In this document: positions 35,240 through 44,269 of the stretch, piece by piece
How positions within the stretch are numbered: position 1 is the first letter of the stretch
How the letters are laid out: each line of letters starts with the position of its first letter
Position numbers and translations under genes: made by a program
NCBI GenBank assembly: GCA_012959785.1
Contig: DUCM01000011.1
Span: 1 to 60,072, forward strand
Reading direction: 5' to 3'
Source of the DNA: Planctomycetota bacterium
GTDB lineage: Bacteria; Planctomycetota; UBA1135; GCA-002686595
Length of the DNA stretch: 60,072 nucleotides
Notes under the pieces: model-generated
Told to the model about the DNA's origin: nothing
Databases searched by the model: none
Seen by the model: only the letters and a program-made list of their open reading frames with translations

Positions 35240-36262
35240 CTAATCGCGTGCTCGGGCATGATGAACCCTAGATAGCCCCAGACCGAGCAGGGTCTCGCGC
35301 AACACCTCGCGAATCGGCCGCGGACGCCAATCGAGCTCGGCTCGAGCCAGATCCGATGCAACGCGGTAGTGCACAGCCACCATGCGCAGGGACTGGGGCG
35401 TCAGCCGTTCGAGGGGCTTGAGCCCATCGATCAACGCAGCGCCGCGGGCCACCCAGGGCCAGATTCCGGCGGGCACCGTGGCCAGGGGCGCCGCTGCTCC
35501 GCATTCATGCGCCACAAAACTGAGCAGGTCACAGAGGGGCAAGGATGATTCCGAAAGCAGGTAGCGCGACCCGCGGCGGCCCTGCTGCAGGGCTGCCAGC
35601 ACGCCATCGGCGGTGTCCTCCACACCCACCACCCCCACCGTGCCCGGCGGCGCGAGTCGCACCCCGCCGCGAGCCACCTCGCGCAAGAAGTAGGCGCTGT
35701 TCGAGCCTGCGCCTGCCAGGCCGAAAATGGCGCTGGGATTGACCACCACCACATCCAATCTGTCCGCTGCGGCCAAAACCCGCAGCTCGGCGGCGCGTTT
35801 GGTGTCCACATAGTCCACTCGCAACTCTTCGCCGTTGAATGCCGCTCGCTCATCGATGGTCTCAGCCCCAGAGGCGTGGCCCACGGTGACCACGCTGCTG
35901 GTGTGCAGCAAGCGCCGCACTCCATGAGCCCGGGCGGCGTCCAGGACATGGCGGGTTCCGCCATCGTTGACGCGCCATTGCAAGTCACGATCGCAGGTAC
36001 GATAGCTGATCAACGCCGCGCAGTGCACCAGATCCAGGGGCGCACCGTGGGCCTCGGCATGGGCTGTGGCAACAGCTCGATCCACGCTCTCCCGGTCACC
36101 GATGTCAGCCGACTGCCAACACACATCCATTCCCGCGAGGACCGAGCGGTCGGAGCTCTCACGGGCCATGACATGCAAGCGATAGCCCGCCTTGATGAGT
36201 CGAGCAGCCACGCGCTGGCCCAAGAAACCCGTGCCTCCGGTCAGCAGGACCCGAGGGTTCAT
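35240..36262 (-). CDS. extended SDR: NAD(P)-dependent epimerase/reductase
   Basis: A 340-residue extended short-chain dehydrogenase. The nucleotide motif is VLLTGGTGFLGQRVAARLI. LVHCAALISY and SSVVTVG form the strand and catalytic Ser region, and YVDTKRAAE gives the YxxxK pair. The pattern is closest to the dihydroflavonol-4-reductase/hydroxysteroid dehydrogenase branch rather than to sugar-nucleotide epimerases. The substrate is unknown. The start (ATG 36262) overlaps the stop of the histidine kinase gene as ATGA, so translation is coupled to a sensor protein, an odd pairing. Confidence 0.88.
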   Translation of the reverse strand: MNPRVLLTGGTGFLGQRVAARLIKAGYRLHVMARESSDRSVLAGMDVCWQSADIGDRESVDRAVATAHAEAHGAPLDLVHCAALISYRTCDRDLQWRVNDGGTRHVLDAARAHGVRRLLHTSSVVTVGHASGAETIDERAAFNGEELRVDYVDTKRAAELRVLAAADRLDVVVVNPSAIFGLAGAGSNSAYFLREVARGGVRLAPPGTVGVVGVEDTADGVLAALQQGRRGSRYLLSESSLPLCDLLSFVAHECGAAAPLATVPAGIWPWVARGAALIDGLKPLERLTPQSLRMVAVHYRVASDLARAELDWRPRPIREVLRETLLGLGLSRVHHARARD

Positions 36263-38154
36263 GCCGGCAGCGAAACGACGACGCGCGTACCGCCCGTCTG
36301 CGTTGACCTTGGCTCGATTGCGATGCTGCCACCGAGTTCATCGATCACGCGCTTGCAAATAGCCAGGCCCAGGCCCGTGCCGCTCGATCTGGTGGTGAAG
36401 TAAGGCTCGAAGAGGCGCTCGCGGACATCGACGGGAATGCCCCCGCCGGAATCCTCGACACTGATCCACGCGCCGTGAGCCGTTTGCGAAAGCAGCACCT
36501 CGAGCAGCCCGCCATCAGGCATGGCCTCGAAGGCGTTTGAGATCAGGTTGATCAGCACGCGCCGAAATTCCGTGGGGTCGAGGGTCGCCGTGGCCTCTCC
36601 CTCAACACGCACTTCGATGCCCAACTCCTGGGCCCAGGCGGCGTTCAGCACCAAGACCTCATCCACCAGGGCACGCAGGTCGGTGTCGATGTGACTCGAC
36701 TCGTGCTGGCCCGCGAAGAGGTAGAAGTCCTGGGCGATCTCACGCATGTTTTCCACCTGGCGACTGATCAGGTCGATGGTGCGGTCAAGAATCGAATCGA
36801 AGTCCTCCGACTGCTCATCGCGAGCGCGCCGCAGGAGGTTGACCGAGAGGCTGATGGGCGTCAGGGGATTCTTGATCTCGTGGGCCACCTGCCGGGCCAT
36901 CTCCCGCCAGGCAGCTTCCTTTTCGGCCTTGACGAGTTTTTCGCGGCTATGCGCCAACTCAGCGGTCATGCGATTGAAGGCTTCGGCCAACTCGCCGAGC
37001 TCGTCCTTGGTCTTGACCTCGATGCGGCTGTCGAGATTCCCCAGGGCCACCTCGCGGGTGTGGCGTTGCAGCTCAAGGATCGGGCGCGTAGTGCGCCGCG
37101 CGATGAAGATGGTCCACAGCACGACGATGCCCAGCACGATGATGCTGGCGTTGACAAGCAGACCATGCAATTCATTGACCGTGGCATAGATGTCGTTGTT
37201 GTCGATGCCTATACCGATCACCCAGCCGAGTCCGCCTCTCTCCTTGGAACGGCAATGGCGAAAGGCCGCCTGCTTGCGCACACCTCCGAATTCGTACTCG
37301 GGATACATGGCCCAGTTCGAACTGTTCGCAGCAGCGACGAGTTGCGGCAGGTTGACCGGGTCCTCGGAGACCTTCTTGCCGTAGAGCGCCAGCTTGGGGT
37401 GGCCGATGATCGTGTTGCCGTCGTCCTTCCAGATCCAGGCGTAAGACGAGGAGTAGATTTCAGAACCGATCAGACCGCTGAAGTAACCGCTGCGCGACAT
37501 GTCCAGGATGCCGGTCTGAAAGACACTCCAGTCGAGGGATCCGTAGACCACGCCGATAACCTTCGGCTCGTCCTCGATGGAGAACACCGGCGAAACGATA
37601 CCAACGGCATAGTCAGAGGGTGCTGGTGCTGCCGCACTCGAGGCGACTCGGGCCAGATCGGCGCGGTGAAAGTCCACCAACAACGACTCGCCGGTGAGGG
37701 CCCGCGCGAACCAGGGTTCATTCCTGTAATCCCGGGTCTGCAAGCCGCTCAGTATCTCGTCTTCAAGAACAGCGCCGGAGGGGTCGACGCGATTGGTGAC
37801 GATGCAACGGCCTTCGAGATCGAGGGCCAGGAGGAGTTGAAAGGACTCGGAGCGCCGCACGAAGTTGTCGAAGCCCTCCTGCAGAAGAGGCACGAAGTTC
37901 TCCGAGTCCTGCCCCACCGACCAGTACACCAGAGGATCCGAGGCCCACAGATCCACATCGAGCTGGCGTTCTCCCAACTCGCGATCCACGCGATCGGCGA
38001 GGTCGGCGGCCAGGCTCAGGAGGTAGTAGTGGACGATGTCGTTGGACAACCGGTCGGCCAGGCGCACATCGACATACCAGGCAAAGCCCACAAAGGGCAC
38101 AACTACGGCCGCGAGCACAGCAAGGACCCACTTGGTAGATATGCGCCGGATCAT
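36259..38154 (-). CDS. membrane sensor histidine kinase (dCache-type sensor, HAMP, HisKA, HATPase)
   Basis: A 631-residue sensor. TM1 is at 9-27 (WVLAVLAAVVVPFVGFAWY). A roughly 300-residue extracytoplasmic sensor region with Cache-like features follows (IGVVYGSLDWSVF, YAWIWKDDGNTIIGHPKL). TM2 is near 335-355 (ASIIVLGIVVLWTIFI), then HAMP (RTTRPILELQRHTREVALGNLDSRIEV), the HisKA box VAHEIKNPLTPISLSVNLL with phospho-acceptor His about residue 425, and an ATPase with N-box NLISNAFEAMPDGG and G-boxes DSGGGIP and GTGLGLAI. It resembles the NtrY branch. No response regulator is adjacent. The overlapping gene is a reductase. TAGAAT lies 8 nt before the ATG. Confidence 0.92.
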   Translation of the reverse strand: MIRRISTKWVLAVLAAVVVPFVGFAWYVDVRLADRLSNDIVHYYLLSLAADLADRVDRELGERQLDVDLWASDPLVYWSVGQDSENFVPLLQEGFDNFVRRSESFQLLLALDLEGRCIVTNRVDPSGAVLEDEILSGLQTRDYRNEPWFARALTGESLLVDFHRADLARVASSAAAPAPSDYAVGIVSPVFSIEDEPKVIGVVYGSLDWSVFQTGILDMSRSGYFSGLIGSEIYSSSYAWIWKDDGNTIIGHPKLALYGKKVSEDPVNLPQLVAAANSSNWAMYPEYEFGGVRKQAAFRHCRSKERGGLGWVIGIGIDNNDIYATVNELHGLLVNASIIVLGIVVLWTIFIARRTTRPILELQRHTREVALGNLDSRIEVKTKDELGELAEAFNRMTAELAHSREKLVKAEKEAAWREMARQVAHEIKNPLTPISLSVNLLRRARDEQSEDFDSILDRTIDLISRQVENMREIAQDFYLFAGQHESSHIDTDLRALVDEVLVLNAAWAQELGIEVRVEGEATATLDPTEFRRVLINLISNAFEAMPDGGLLEVLLSQTAHGAWISVEDSGGGIPVDVRERLFEPYFTTRSSGTGLGLAICKRVIDELGGSIAIEPRSTQTGGTRVVVSLPA

Positions 38155-38162
38155 CAGGGTCT

Positions 38163-38168
38163 ATTCTA
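38163..38168 (-). promoter_or_regulatory. -10-like box TAGAAT, 8 nt before the kinase ATG
   Basis: Lies in the 13-bp spacer between divergent start codons and even overlaps the first base of the GT9 ATG. With no Shine-Dalgarno, the kinase mRNA may be leaderless. Confidence 0.4.
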
Positions 38169-39328
38169 TGGACCCGCCGACCCGAAAGGCGCGCCTCTTG
38201 TCCCACGAACAATCCCGACCCCGCCGCGCCGGCACGAGAGAGCGCATCCTCCTGGTGCGGCTCTCGCATCTGGGAGATGTGGTGCACGCCCTACCGGTCT
38301 TTCACGCCCTGCGCCAGGTGGCGCCGGAGGCCGAACTGGCCTGGGCCATCCAGGGCGAGTTCGCTGACCTTGTACGCCCCTTGCCAGGCCTCGCGCGGGT
38401 GATTCCCTTCGCTCGCCAGGGCGGCCTCGGGGCCTGGTGGTCTCTGCGTCGCGAGCTGGCGAATTTCGCGGCGGACTGGGCCGTGGATGGCCAGGGCAAC
38501 CTGAAGAGCGCTGCGGTAGTCCTCGCTTCGGCTGCTCGCCGGCGCACGGGCCATCACCGGCGGGACTGGCGTGAACCCTTCGGGGCCATGGTCCTGAACG
38601 ACTCGGCAGAGGCTATCGCACAGAGCGCAGGACAGCACGCCGTGGACCGCGCTCTGCACCTCGCGCGCCATGTAGCAGGCCGCGATCTTGCCCTGGCGCC
38701 CACCGATTGGCTGGCGCTCACGGAGCGTGAACGAGAAGCGGGCCGCCGCGCCTTCGAGTCGCGCCTGCCTGATGCGGACTCGGCAGCGGTGATCGTACAA
38801 CTCGCCGGGGCCGGCGATGTGCGCGCCTGGCCCCTGGAACATCAGCGCGCGCTCCTGATAGAGCTAGCCCGTGAGAAGCGCGATGTCTTGGCGCTCTCGG
38901 GTCCGGCGGAAGTCGAGGTAGGTCGCCACCTGGCGCGGGAGGTTCCCGCAGCCAGCCATTGGGTGGGTCAACGAGGCCTGCGCGAGTTGGCGGCCTTCTT
39001 CAGCGCCGCGGCCGAGAGGGGCGCACAACTGGTGGCCTCCGATTCGGGGCCCATGCACCTCGCCGCCGCAAGTGGCCTGTCGGTCGTCGCCCTGGCCGGC
39101 CCCCAGGATCCAAATCTCACCGGTCCCTGGCCGGTTGCCGGCAGGCTGAGCCCCCACGCGTCCGTGCACGCTCCTGATGCCCCTGAGTGCGCGCCCTGTC
39201 GAGCCCGCGCCTGCTACCTCGAGAGCGGACCTGTCTGCATGTCACGCATCACCGTCGAGGCCGTCCTCGACGCTCTAGAACCGGTGGCGCAGGGCGCTTC
39301 AACCACGCTCCTGCCCCAAAAAAGCTAA
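38168..39328 (+). CDS. family 9 glycosyltransferase (ADP-heptose:LPS heptosyltransferase-like)
   Basis: A 386-residue enzyme of the WaaC/WaaF type, which adds heptose to the LPS inner core. Signs: ILLVRLSHLGDVVHALPVFHALRQ at the start, WAVDGQGNLKSAAVVLAS, then LVASDSGPMHLAAASGLSVVALAGPQDPNLTGPW (the donor-binding block) and a Cys-containing end (CAPCRARACYLESGPVCM), also common in the family. It is divergent from the histidine kinase with 13 bp between start codons. It belongs to the outer-membrane gene region that continues to 46.3 kb. Confidence 0.9.
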   Translation: MDPPTRKARLLSHEQSRPRRAGTRERILLVRLSHLGDVVHALPVFHALRQVAPEAELAWAIQGEFADLVRPLPGLARVIPFARQGGLGAWWSLRRELANFAADWAVDGQGNLKSAAVVLASAARRRTGHHRRDWREPFGAMVLNDSAEAIAQSAGQHAVDRALHLARHVAGRDLALAPTDWLALTEREREAGRRAFESRLPDADSAAVIVQLAGAGDVRAWPLEHQRALLIELAREKRDVLALSGPAEVEVGRHLAREVPAASHWVGQRGLRELAAFFSAAAERGAQLVASDSGPMHLAAASGLSVVALAGPQDPNLTGPWPVAGRLSPHASVHAPDAPECAPCRARACYLESGPVCMSRITVEAVLDALEPVAQGASTTLLPQKS

Positions 39329-39329
39329 T

Positions 39330-39369
39330 CCGGACTATGCATGCCTCAGCACAACAATAGCCCGGGCTA
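39330..39369. repeat. intergenic palindrome related to the one at 20.15 kb
   Basis: Between converging genes. CCGGACTATGCATGC (39330-39344) matches CCCGATTATTCATGC (20157-20171) at 12 of 15 positions. The palindrome TAGCCCGGGCTA (39358-39369) repeats the TAGCCCG/CGGGCTA arms seen at 20.15 kb and covers the stop codon of the minus-strand gene. Confidence 0.4.
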
Positions 39370-40635
39370 ATCCGAGCCTTCGAGCGTCGCGATGCGAGCC
39401 TTGATGTCCAGGTAGTCGGGCCAGAAACCTGAAATAGCGCGCAGGTGCTCGAGCTGCTGCGCGGAGTCGCTCTCTGCTTCAGCCTTGGCGTAGTAACCGG
39501 CCGCCATTTGCACATAGCCATCGAGGGTGGCCTGGCGCGCGCGCACATCGAGGAAGTACTCCACCTGTTCGAGAATCTCGCCGTAGACGGCAGCCGCCTC
39601 GGCGTAGAGCTGATCGTGTTCGAGCACCAAGGCACGGTCGTAGACGCCCTGCATGCGCGCCTGCAAGACGGCTTCGCGGGCCGTGCTGAAGGCCTCGTGC
39701 TGGACGCTGGTCATGGACTCGCCCTCGTCGAGGAGCCGGGTGGCCTCGGCGTATTTCTTGCGATAGGTCTGCATAGTGGCCTCGTACAAGAACTCCGAAG
39801 CGCGAGCCTCCTGGGCCACGCGCTCGCCGCCCGCCGCGGCCATGGGGTTGCTCGGATCGAGCAGGCCCGCGAGCCGGAACTCGTTGTGCGCGCCGTGGAA
39901 GAAGCCCTCGGCCTCGAGGTTAGTCGCCACGGCGATGCGTTGATCGGCTAACTGCACATCCACTTCGCCAGTGCGCTTGAGGGCACGGATGTTGTTCGGT
40001 TGGTACTTGCTCGTCACCGCAAAACTGCGGCGAGCTCGTTCAAGCCAATACTCGGCCAGGGAGCGTACGCCGTCGCTGTAGTACTCGTTGCCGAGTTCTT
40101 GGCGGTACTCGATGAGCATCGTCACATGCTCAACGCCTTGCTGGGCCTGTTCACTAGCGGGATCATGGCGGCGGGCCTCGCGGTAGGCAAGGAGGGCTGA
40201 TTCCAGATCATCATTGGCGAAAGACTCGTGGCCCTTGGCGAGCCAGAGGGTTTCCAGTTTTTGGCGCGTCTTGGCCAGCCAGGTTTGCACCAAGGGCTTT
40301 GCCGGTGCGATGCTCTGGGCCTTGAGGAACCACTCCAGGGCGACTTCATCCTCGCTGTGGAAGGATGCCTGGCGGCCCTGGTCCAGGAAGAAGGCCACCG
40401 AAGCAAGGCGGTGGATCTCCGCGGCCTGAGGATCGTGGGGCCGGCTGCGCACGAGGTCGTCGGCCAACCGGACACCCTTCTCGAAGCTGCCGTGGCGCAC
40501 GGCGTGACGAATCGCCGAGTGGGCGTCACGGTCGTCGCTGGAAGTGGAGGAGCAAGCGCTGGTCAGGGCTGCGCAGGCGAAGAGGAACGCGATCAGGCCC
40601 GTGGAGAGGGCGTGCTGAGGGCTATTGGAGCTCAT
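39367..40635 (-). CDS. TPR-rich lipoprotein
   Basis: A 422-residue lipoprotein from ATG 40635, with lipobox ALTSAC at about residue 28. The mature chain is helical throughout, with tetratricopeptide-like pairs: ALEWFLKAQSIAPAKPLVQTWLAKT, ESALLAYREARRHDPASEQAQQGV, AEYWLERARRSFAVTSKYQPNNI, FRLAGLLDPSNPMAAAGGERVA. It probably serves as a binding scaffold in the periplasm. It lies 121 bases downstream of the LptG-type permease gene on the same strand and may be cotranscribed. The frame continues upstream to 40872 but is not signal-like. Confidence 0.75.
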   Translation of the reverse strand: MSSNSPQHALSTGLIAFLFACAALTSACSSTSSDDRDAHSAIRHAVRHGSFEKGVRLADDLVRSRPHDPQAAEIHRLASVAFFLDQGRQASFHSEDEVALEWFLKAQSIAPAKPLVQTWLAKTRQKLETLWLAKGHESFANDDLESALLAYREARRHDPASEQAQQGVEHVTMLIEYRQELGNEYYSDGVRSLAEYWLERARRSFAVTSKYQPNNIRALKRTGEVDVQLADQRIAVATNLEAEGFFHGAHNEFRLAGLLDPSNPMAAAGGERVAQEARASEFLYEATMQTYRKKYAEATRLLDEGESMTSVQHEAFSTAREAVLQARMQGVYDRALVLEHDQLYAEAAAVYGEILEQVEYFLDVRARQATLDGYVQMAAGYYAKAEAESDSAQQLEHLRAISGFWPDYLDIKARIATLEGSD

Positions 40636-40756
40636 GGAGGCAAAAAAAATGGGCCGCGGAGGCGGTGTTGACGAGCTGCAGCCCGTTTCCTTCCCCGTGC
40701 GCTGAGGATACGCCATGGAGTCACGGCGATCCAAGGCCCAGGTCCGGCGGATAGGG

Positions 40757-41893
40757 TCAGGTGGGCAGCGAATCGTAGAGCACGAGGCCCACGCTGCCGA
40801 AGAACAGGATCGGCAGCCAACTGGCCAGAAGCGGGTCGAGGGAGCCCTGGACCCCCAAGTTGCGGCAAACAAAATCCGCTGCGAAGAAGAATAGGCACAG
40901 CATCAGGCCCTTGGCGAGTCCTTCGGCCCCGCCGCCGCGCTCGTGGCGCATCAAGAGCGGCAAGCCCACCAGGAGCAACACCAAGTTGGCCAGGGGGAAG
41001 GTCAGGTGGTACTGGGTCAGCGTCTGGTAAACGACGCTGTCTGGATCGCTAGCGCCCAGGGTCTTGGCCTCGCGGTAGGAGAGTTCCAAGGGATTATCGC
41101 GGGCGCGCAGAAAGGTCAGGGCCAGGCTTGGGGAGAAGGGAAACTCAAGGGGCCCCAGCCAATCCTGTTCGGTGACCTGGCGCTGCTCGGACACCTCGAT
41201 GCGACGGCCGCCCTCCAGACTCAAGCCCCAGACTCCATCACGCTCGGCGAAGGTGGCTCGGTCGGCGCGGATGGTGGCCACCCATGTGGGACCGCTGCGC
41301 AGGTGTACGGCGAGATCCCAGCCGCTGGGAGCTGTAGCCTCGTCGCCGGGCCGGTACTCGGTCAGGCGCAAAAGGCTGCCAGATTCGGTGCGCATGCGCA
41401 GGGTGCGATAGACTTCGTCGAAGCTCTTCTCTTCGAGCACATACCTCAAGGAGTCGCGCAGGGGCAGAATGCTTTCGGTCGCAACTTCGCGCACGACCAC
41501 CATCGCCCCCCCCGCCAAGACGCCACCGGCGAAAATCGGCAAGAGCACGCGCCGCGCGCTGATGCCGGCTGCCATGGCCGCCGCGACCTCGTTGCTGCGC
41601 ATCAAGCGAGTCAGGGTGAAGAGTCCCGCGATGAGCGTGACGAAGGGCGCGGCCTGCAGGAACAGAAAGGGTGTGTTGGCAAGATAGTAGCGTGCGATCA
41701 CCGACGACGAAACGCGACGGCCATCGGGCCAGGGCTCGAGGAACTCATCGAGGTGGCTCGACATATCCAGGATCAAGAACATGCCCACGATCACGAAGAA
41801 AGCCGTCAGGTAACTCGCCGCAAACAACCCGCCCACATAACGGTCCAGGGTGCCCAGGAACGCGTGGCGGCGTTTTTCTTCGTGGTACGCCAT
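40757..41893 (-). CDS. lptG: YjgP/YjgQ-family LPS export permease (LptG-type)
   Basis: A 378-residue inner-membrane protein with the family layout: three helices at the N-terminus (including YLTAFFVIVGMFLILDM), a periplasmic beta-jellyroll-like domain (about 130-270) and three C-terminal helices (FPLANLVLLLVGLPLLM, GLMLCLFFFAADFV, SWLPILFFGSVGLVLY). With its upstream partner it would form the membrane part of the LptB2FG transporter that extracts LPS. Assignment as G and not F rests only on gene order. It begins 5 bases after the stop of the first permease. Confidence 0.82.
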   Translation of the reverse strand: MAYHEEKRRHAFLGTLDRYVGGLFAASYLTAFFVIVGMFLILDMSSHLDEFLEPWPDGRRVSSSVIARYYLANTPFLFLQAAPFVTLIAGLFTLTRLMRSNEVAAAMAAGISARRVLLPIFAGGVLAGGAMVVVREVATESILPLRDSLRYVLEEKSFDEVYRTLRMRTESGSLLRLTEYRPGDEATAPSGWDLAVHLRSGPTWVATIRADRATFAERDGVWGLSLEGGRRIEVSEQRQVTEQDWLGPLEFPFSPSLALTFLRARDNPLELSYREAKTLGASDPDSVVYQTLTQYHLTFPLANLVLLLVGLPLLMRHERGGGAEGLAKGLMLCLFFFAADFVCRNLGVQGSLDPLLASWLPILFFGSVGLVLYDSLPT

Positions 41894-41898
41894 CTTCT

Positions 41899-42975
41899 CT
41901 ATTCCCGCAGCGATCGGTGCATCAAGAAGAGGCCCCAGGCGAAAAAGATCAGGAGTGGGCCCCAGGCTCCAATCCAGGGCTCGATCACGGCGGAGTCCGC
42001 CAATTGCTTGCCCAGGCGCAGGGAAAGCACCCAGTAGAGAATCGCGTACCCCACCGCCACGGCCAGGGCGGCCAGTTGGGTGCCCTTGCGCATCAGGACT
42101 CCGGTGGAGGCTCCGATGAAGACGAACAGGAGGCAGGTGCTGGCATTGGCGATGCGCTGATGCCAGGCGTACAGGAAGGAAACTCGCCTGGGATCATCTG
42201 CCGCCATGCTCGCGAATTCCGCGCTGATTTCCGAAGAAGTCTTGTAGCGCGAGGAGCTAAAGGTGCGCTTATCGCGCTCGCCCGCGAGTTGCTCGAAGTT
42301 CACCGACAGAGCCAGTTTTTCGGCAGCGGCCTGCACGACGCCTTCGGTGCCGCGCACGCCGTACATGTGAGCCACCATCTCGGCCTCGAGGAATTCGAAG
42401 CGCACGGTCTCGGCGTAGAAGCTCTTGGGATCATCACCGTCCTTGGATGGAAACTCGATGAAGCAGTCGAAAAAGGTGTTCTGCTGCTCGGGGTCGCGGA
42501 AGGCGGACTGCAAGTAGAAACCCTGCAAGGAGACATCGGTGCGTCCCGGCGATAGGTTCTTGAAGACATTGCGCAGCTCCTCGATGCGAACGGTCTTCTG
42601 TCGCACGCGAATCCCGGGCAGGAGCTCTGCGTTGATCATAAAAATCCCGCAGCCCACCACCGCGGCCAGGGCGAAGGCGGGCAGCAAGAGGCGATAGGGA
42701 TTGACCCCGGCCATGCGGATCGCAGTCCATTCGTTCTCGGCGGCCAGTCTCCCGTAGGTCGAAACCAACGAGAGCAAGAGGGCCACGGGCAGCACATAGG
42801 GCACAAAGCCAGCCACCACCAGGGGCAGATAGCGCAGCACGGCCATCATGCCCACGCTGCCCAGTTTGTGTACAGCCCCCACGGCGATGCCCGGCAGGGC
42901 TATGAAAACCATGCCGCACGCCGCAAGGGCGAAGGCTCCCAGCAATTGCCGGAAGAGGTAGAGCTGGAACTTCAT
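41899..42975 (-). CDS. lptF: YjgP/YjgQ-family LPS export permease (LptF-type)
   Basis: A 358-residue inner-membrane protein. ATG 42975 (MKFQLYLFRQLLGAFALAACG) is the normal family start; the frame is open to 43380, but that extension is antisense to the kinase gene. Hydrophobic helices at the N-terminus (VLRYLPLVVAGFVPYVLPVALLL) precede ENEWTAIRMAGVNPYRLLLP, the conserved family block. A periplasmic domain and three C-terminal helices follow. It is the first of two tandem permeases. A partner ATPase (LptB) is not in the window. It is divergent from the LPS-type kinase gene with overlapping upstream regions. Confidence 0.85.
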   Translation of the reverse strand: MKFQLYLFRQLLGAFALAACGMVFIALPGIAVGAVHKLGSVGMMAVLRYLPLVVAGFVPYVLPVALLLSLVSTYGRLAAENEWTAIRMAGVNPYRLLLPAFALAAVVGCGIFMINAELLPGIRVRQKTVRIEELRNVFKNLSPGRTDVSLQGFYLQSAFRDPEQQNTFFDCFIEFPSKDGDDPKSFYAETVRFEFLEAEMVAHMYGVRGTEGVVQAAAEKLALSVNFEQLAGERDKRTFSSSRYKTSSEISAEFASMAADDPRRVSFLYAWHQRIANASTCLLFVFIGASTGVLMRKGTQLAALAVAVGYAILYWVLSLRLGKQLADSAVIEPWIGAWGPLLIFFAWGLFLMHRSLRE

Positions 42976-43056
42976 GGGGTGGGCGCCGGAGCCGAGCTCC
43001 AGTGCTGCTATCGAGAAGAGCAGGGCAAACGGACTCCTGCCTGCCGCAGGGGACGG

Positions 43057-43062
43057 TAGCCT
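43057..43062 (+). promoter_or_regulatory. -10-like box TAGCCT, 7 nt before GTG
   Basis: Spacing to the GTG at 43070 would put the transcription start at the start codon. Candidate leaderless promoter of the kinase-acyltransferase pair. Confidence 0.35.
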
Positions 43063-43069
43063 ACGAGGC

Positions 43070-44269
43070 GTGTCTGCACCAACCCCCCAGCCCAGAACCG
43101 CCAGGGCCCTCAAGACCGGCCTGCACCGCCGTGTCTTCCTCGAGGAAGACGCTGACGGTGTCTCGCGTGTGGTCAAGCGTTTCGAAGGCCGGAGCCTCTG
43201 GAAACGCCTGGTGGGAGGCTTGCGCGCGCGCCGCGAATTCGCCCTGCAAACTGCCCTCGCAGGCGCAGGTGCCCCGGTAGCGCGGCCTCTGGCCGTGGGT
43301 CGCCGCGAGGGTGCCTGGGAATTTTCCGTTGAGTACATCGAAGGCGCGCTGACCCTCGCCGATCTGCTGGCGGGCGGCACCCCGCCGTGCGCCCGTGAAG
43401 AACTCGCCCAAGCTCTCGGGCGAGCCCTGGCCGCGCTCCAGGAAGCGGGCTGCGATCACGGCGACCTGCACGCGGGTAACATCGTCTTCGATTCGAGCGG
43501 CGCGGCTTTCGTGGTGGACTTCGGCCATGCGACGCGCTGCAAAGAGCTCGACGCGGCGCGCTTGACCCACGATCTAGTGCAACTGGCCGCGGCCACCCGC
43601 GAGCGGGTGCCGCCCAGTCTGCGCTGGCGAGCGCTGCTGGCCTGGCGCTGCGCCTTGACCGAACCTGTGGGCCGCGATCTGCCGCCCCTACGCGAACTGG
43701 CTCGGAAAGTCGAAGCGGCTGCCGTGGTCTGGCGCGCTCAAGTGCTCTTCAAGAACCGCCGACGTTGGTTGCGTGCGAGCGGTCTCTGCTGGCGCCTCGA
43801 CCACGAGACCCTGGCCCATCGCGGACTGCCGGCAGACCACGCCAAGCAGATCGCAAGCGAGTTGGCGCAGGACTCCGTACAACGCGGCCCGCAGCCACAC
43901 CCCGAGGACGATCAGCTAGAAATCCGCTTATTCGAAGGCGCAGCTCCTCTGCGCCAGGGTTGGGTGGAACTCGGTCGCGCCCTGGAGCATGGCTTGCCGG
44001 CGCTAACTCCCCTGGTCTTGCGCGAGGGAGCCAATGTGCGCGCGGCCTTCGCCCTCCCCCGGGGCACTCAGGCGCTGGTTGCCGCTGAAGCCGCTCGGGA
44101 CCTCGAACGCATGGCCCTCGCGCGGCTGCTAGCGGGCCGCGGCCTCGAAGACATCCCCACAAGCACGCCGCTTTGGCGCGCGCCCGGGGGTGAGTTGCTC
44201 CTGGGGCCAGAAGCGCGGCTTGTGATCCGCAGCCAACACCAAGGGCCGCAGGAGCGCCGAGGTGGCTGA
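43070..44269 (+). CDS. LPS-type sugar kinase (Kdo/heptose kinase, WaaP/KdkA-like)
   Basis: A 399-residue protein. Residues 1 to about 220 are a protein kinase-like fold as in Kdo and heptose kinases: RRVFLEEDADGVSRVVKRFEG (Lys for ATP), FSVEYIEGALTLADLL, the catalytic loop CDHGDLHAGNIVFDSSG and the metal site FVVDFGHATR. Residues 220-399 are an extra region with no recognised family, and end in a Gln/Arg/Gly stretch. The usual length is near 230-250, so the C-terminal half is an addition. GTG 43070 is preferred. The stop overlaps the acyltransferase start by 8 bases. It probably phosphorylates LPS core. Confidence 0.8.
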   Translation: MSAPTPQPRTARALKTGLHRRVFLEEDADGVSRVVKRFEGRSLWKRLVGGLRARREFALQTALAGAGAPVARPLAVGRREGAWEFSVEYIEGALTLADLLAGGTPPCAREELAQALGRALAALQEAGCDHGDLHAGNIVFDSSGAAFVVDFGHATRCKELDAARLTHDLVQLAAATRERVPPSLRWRALLAWRCALTEPVGRDLPPLRELARKVEAAAVVWRAQVLFKNRRRWLRASGLCWRLDHETLAHRGLPADHAKQIASELAQDSVQRGPQPHPEDDQLEIRLFEGAAPLRQGWVELGRALEHGLPALTPLVLREGANVRAAFALPRGTQALVAAEAARDLERMALARLLAGRGLEDIPTSTPLWRAPGGELLLGPEARLVIRSQHQGPQERRGG

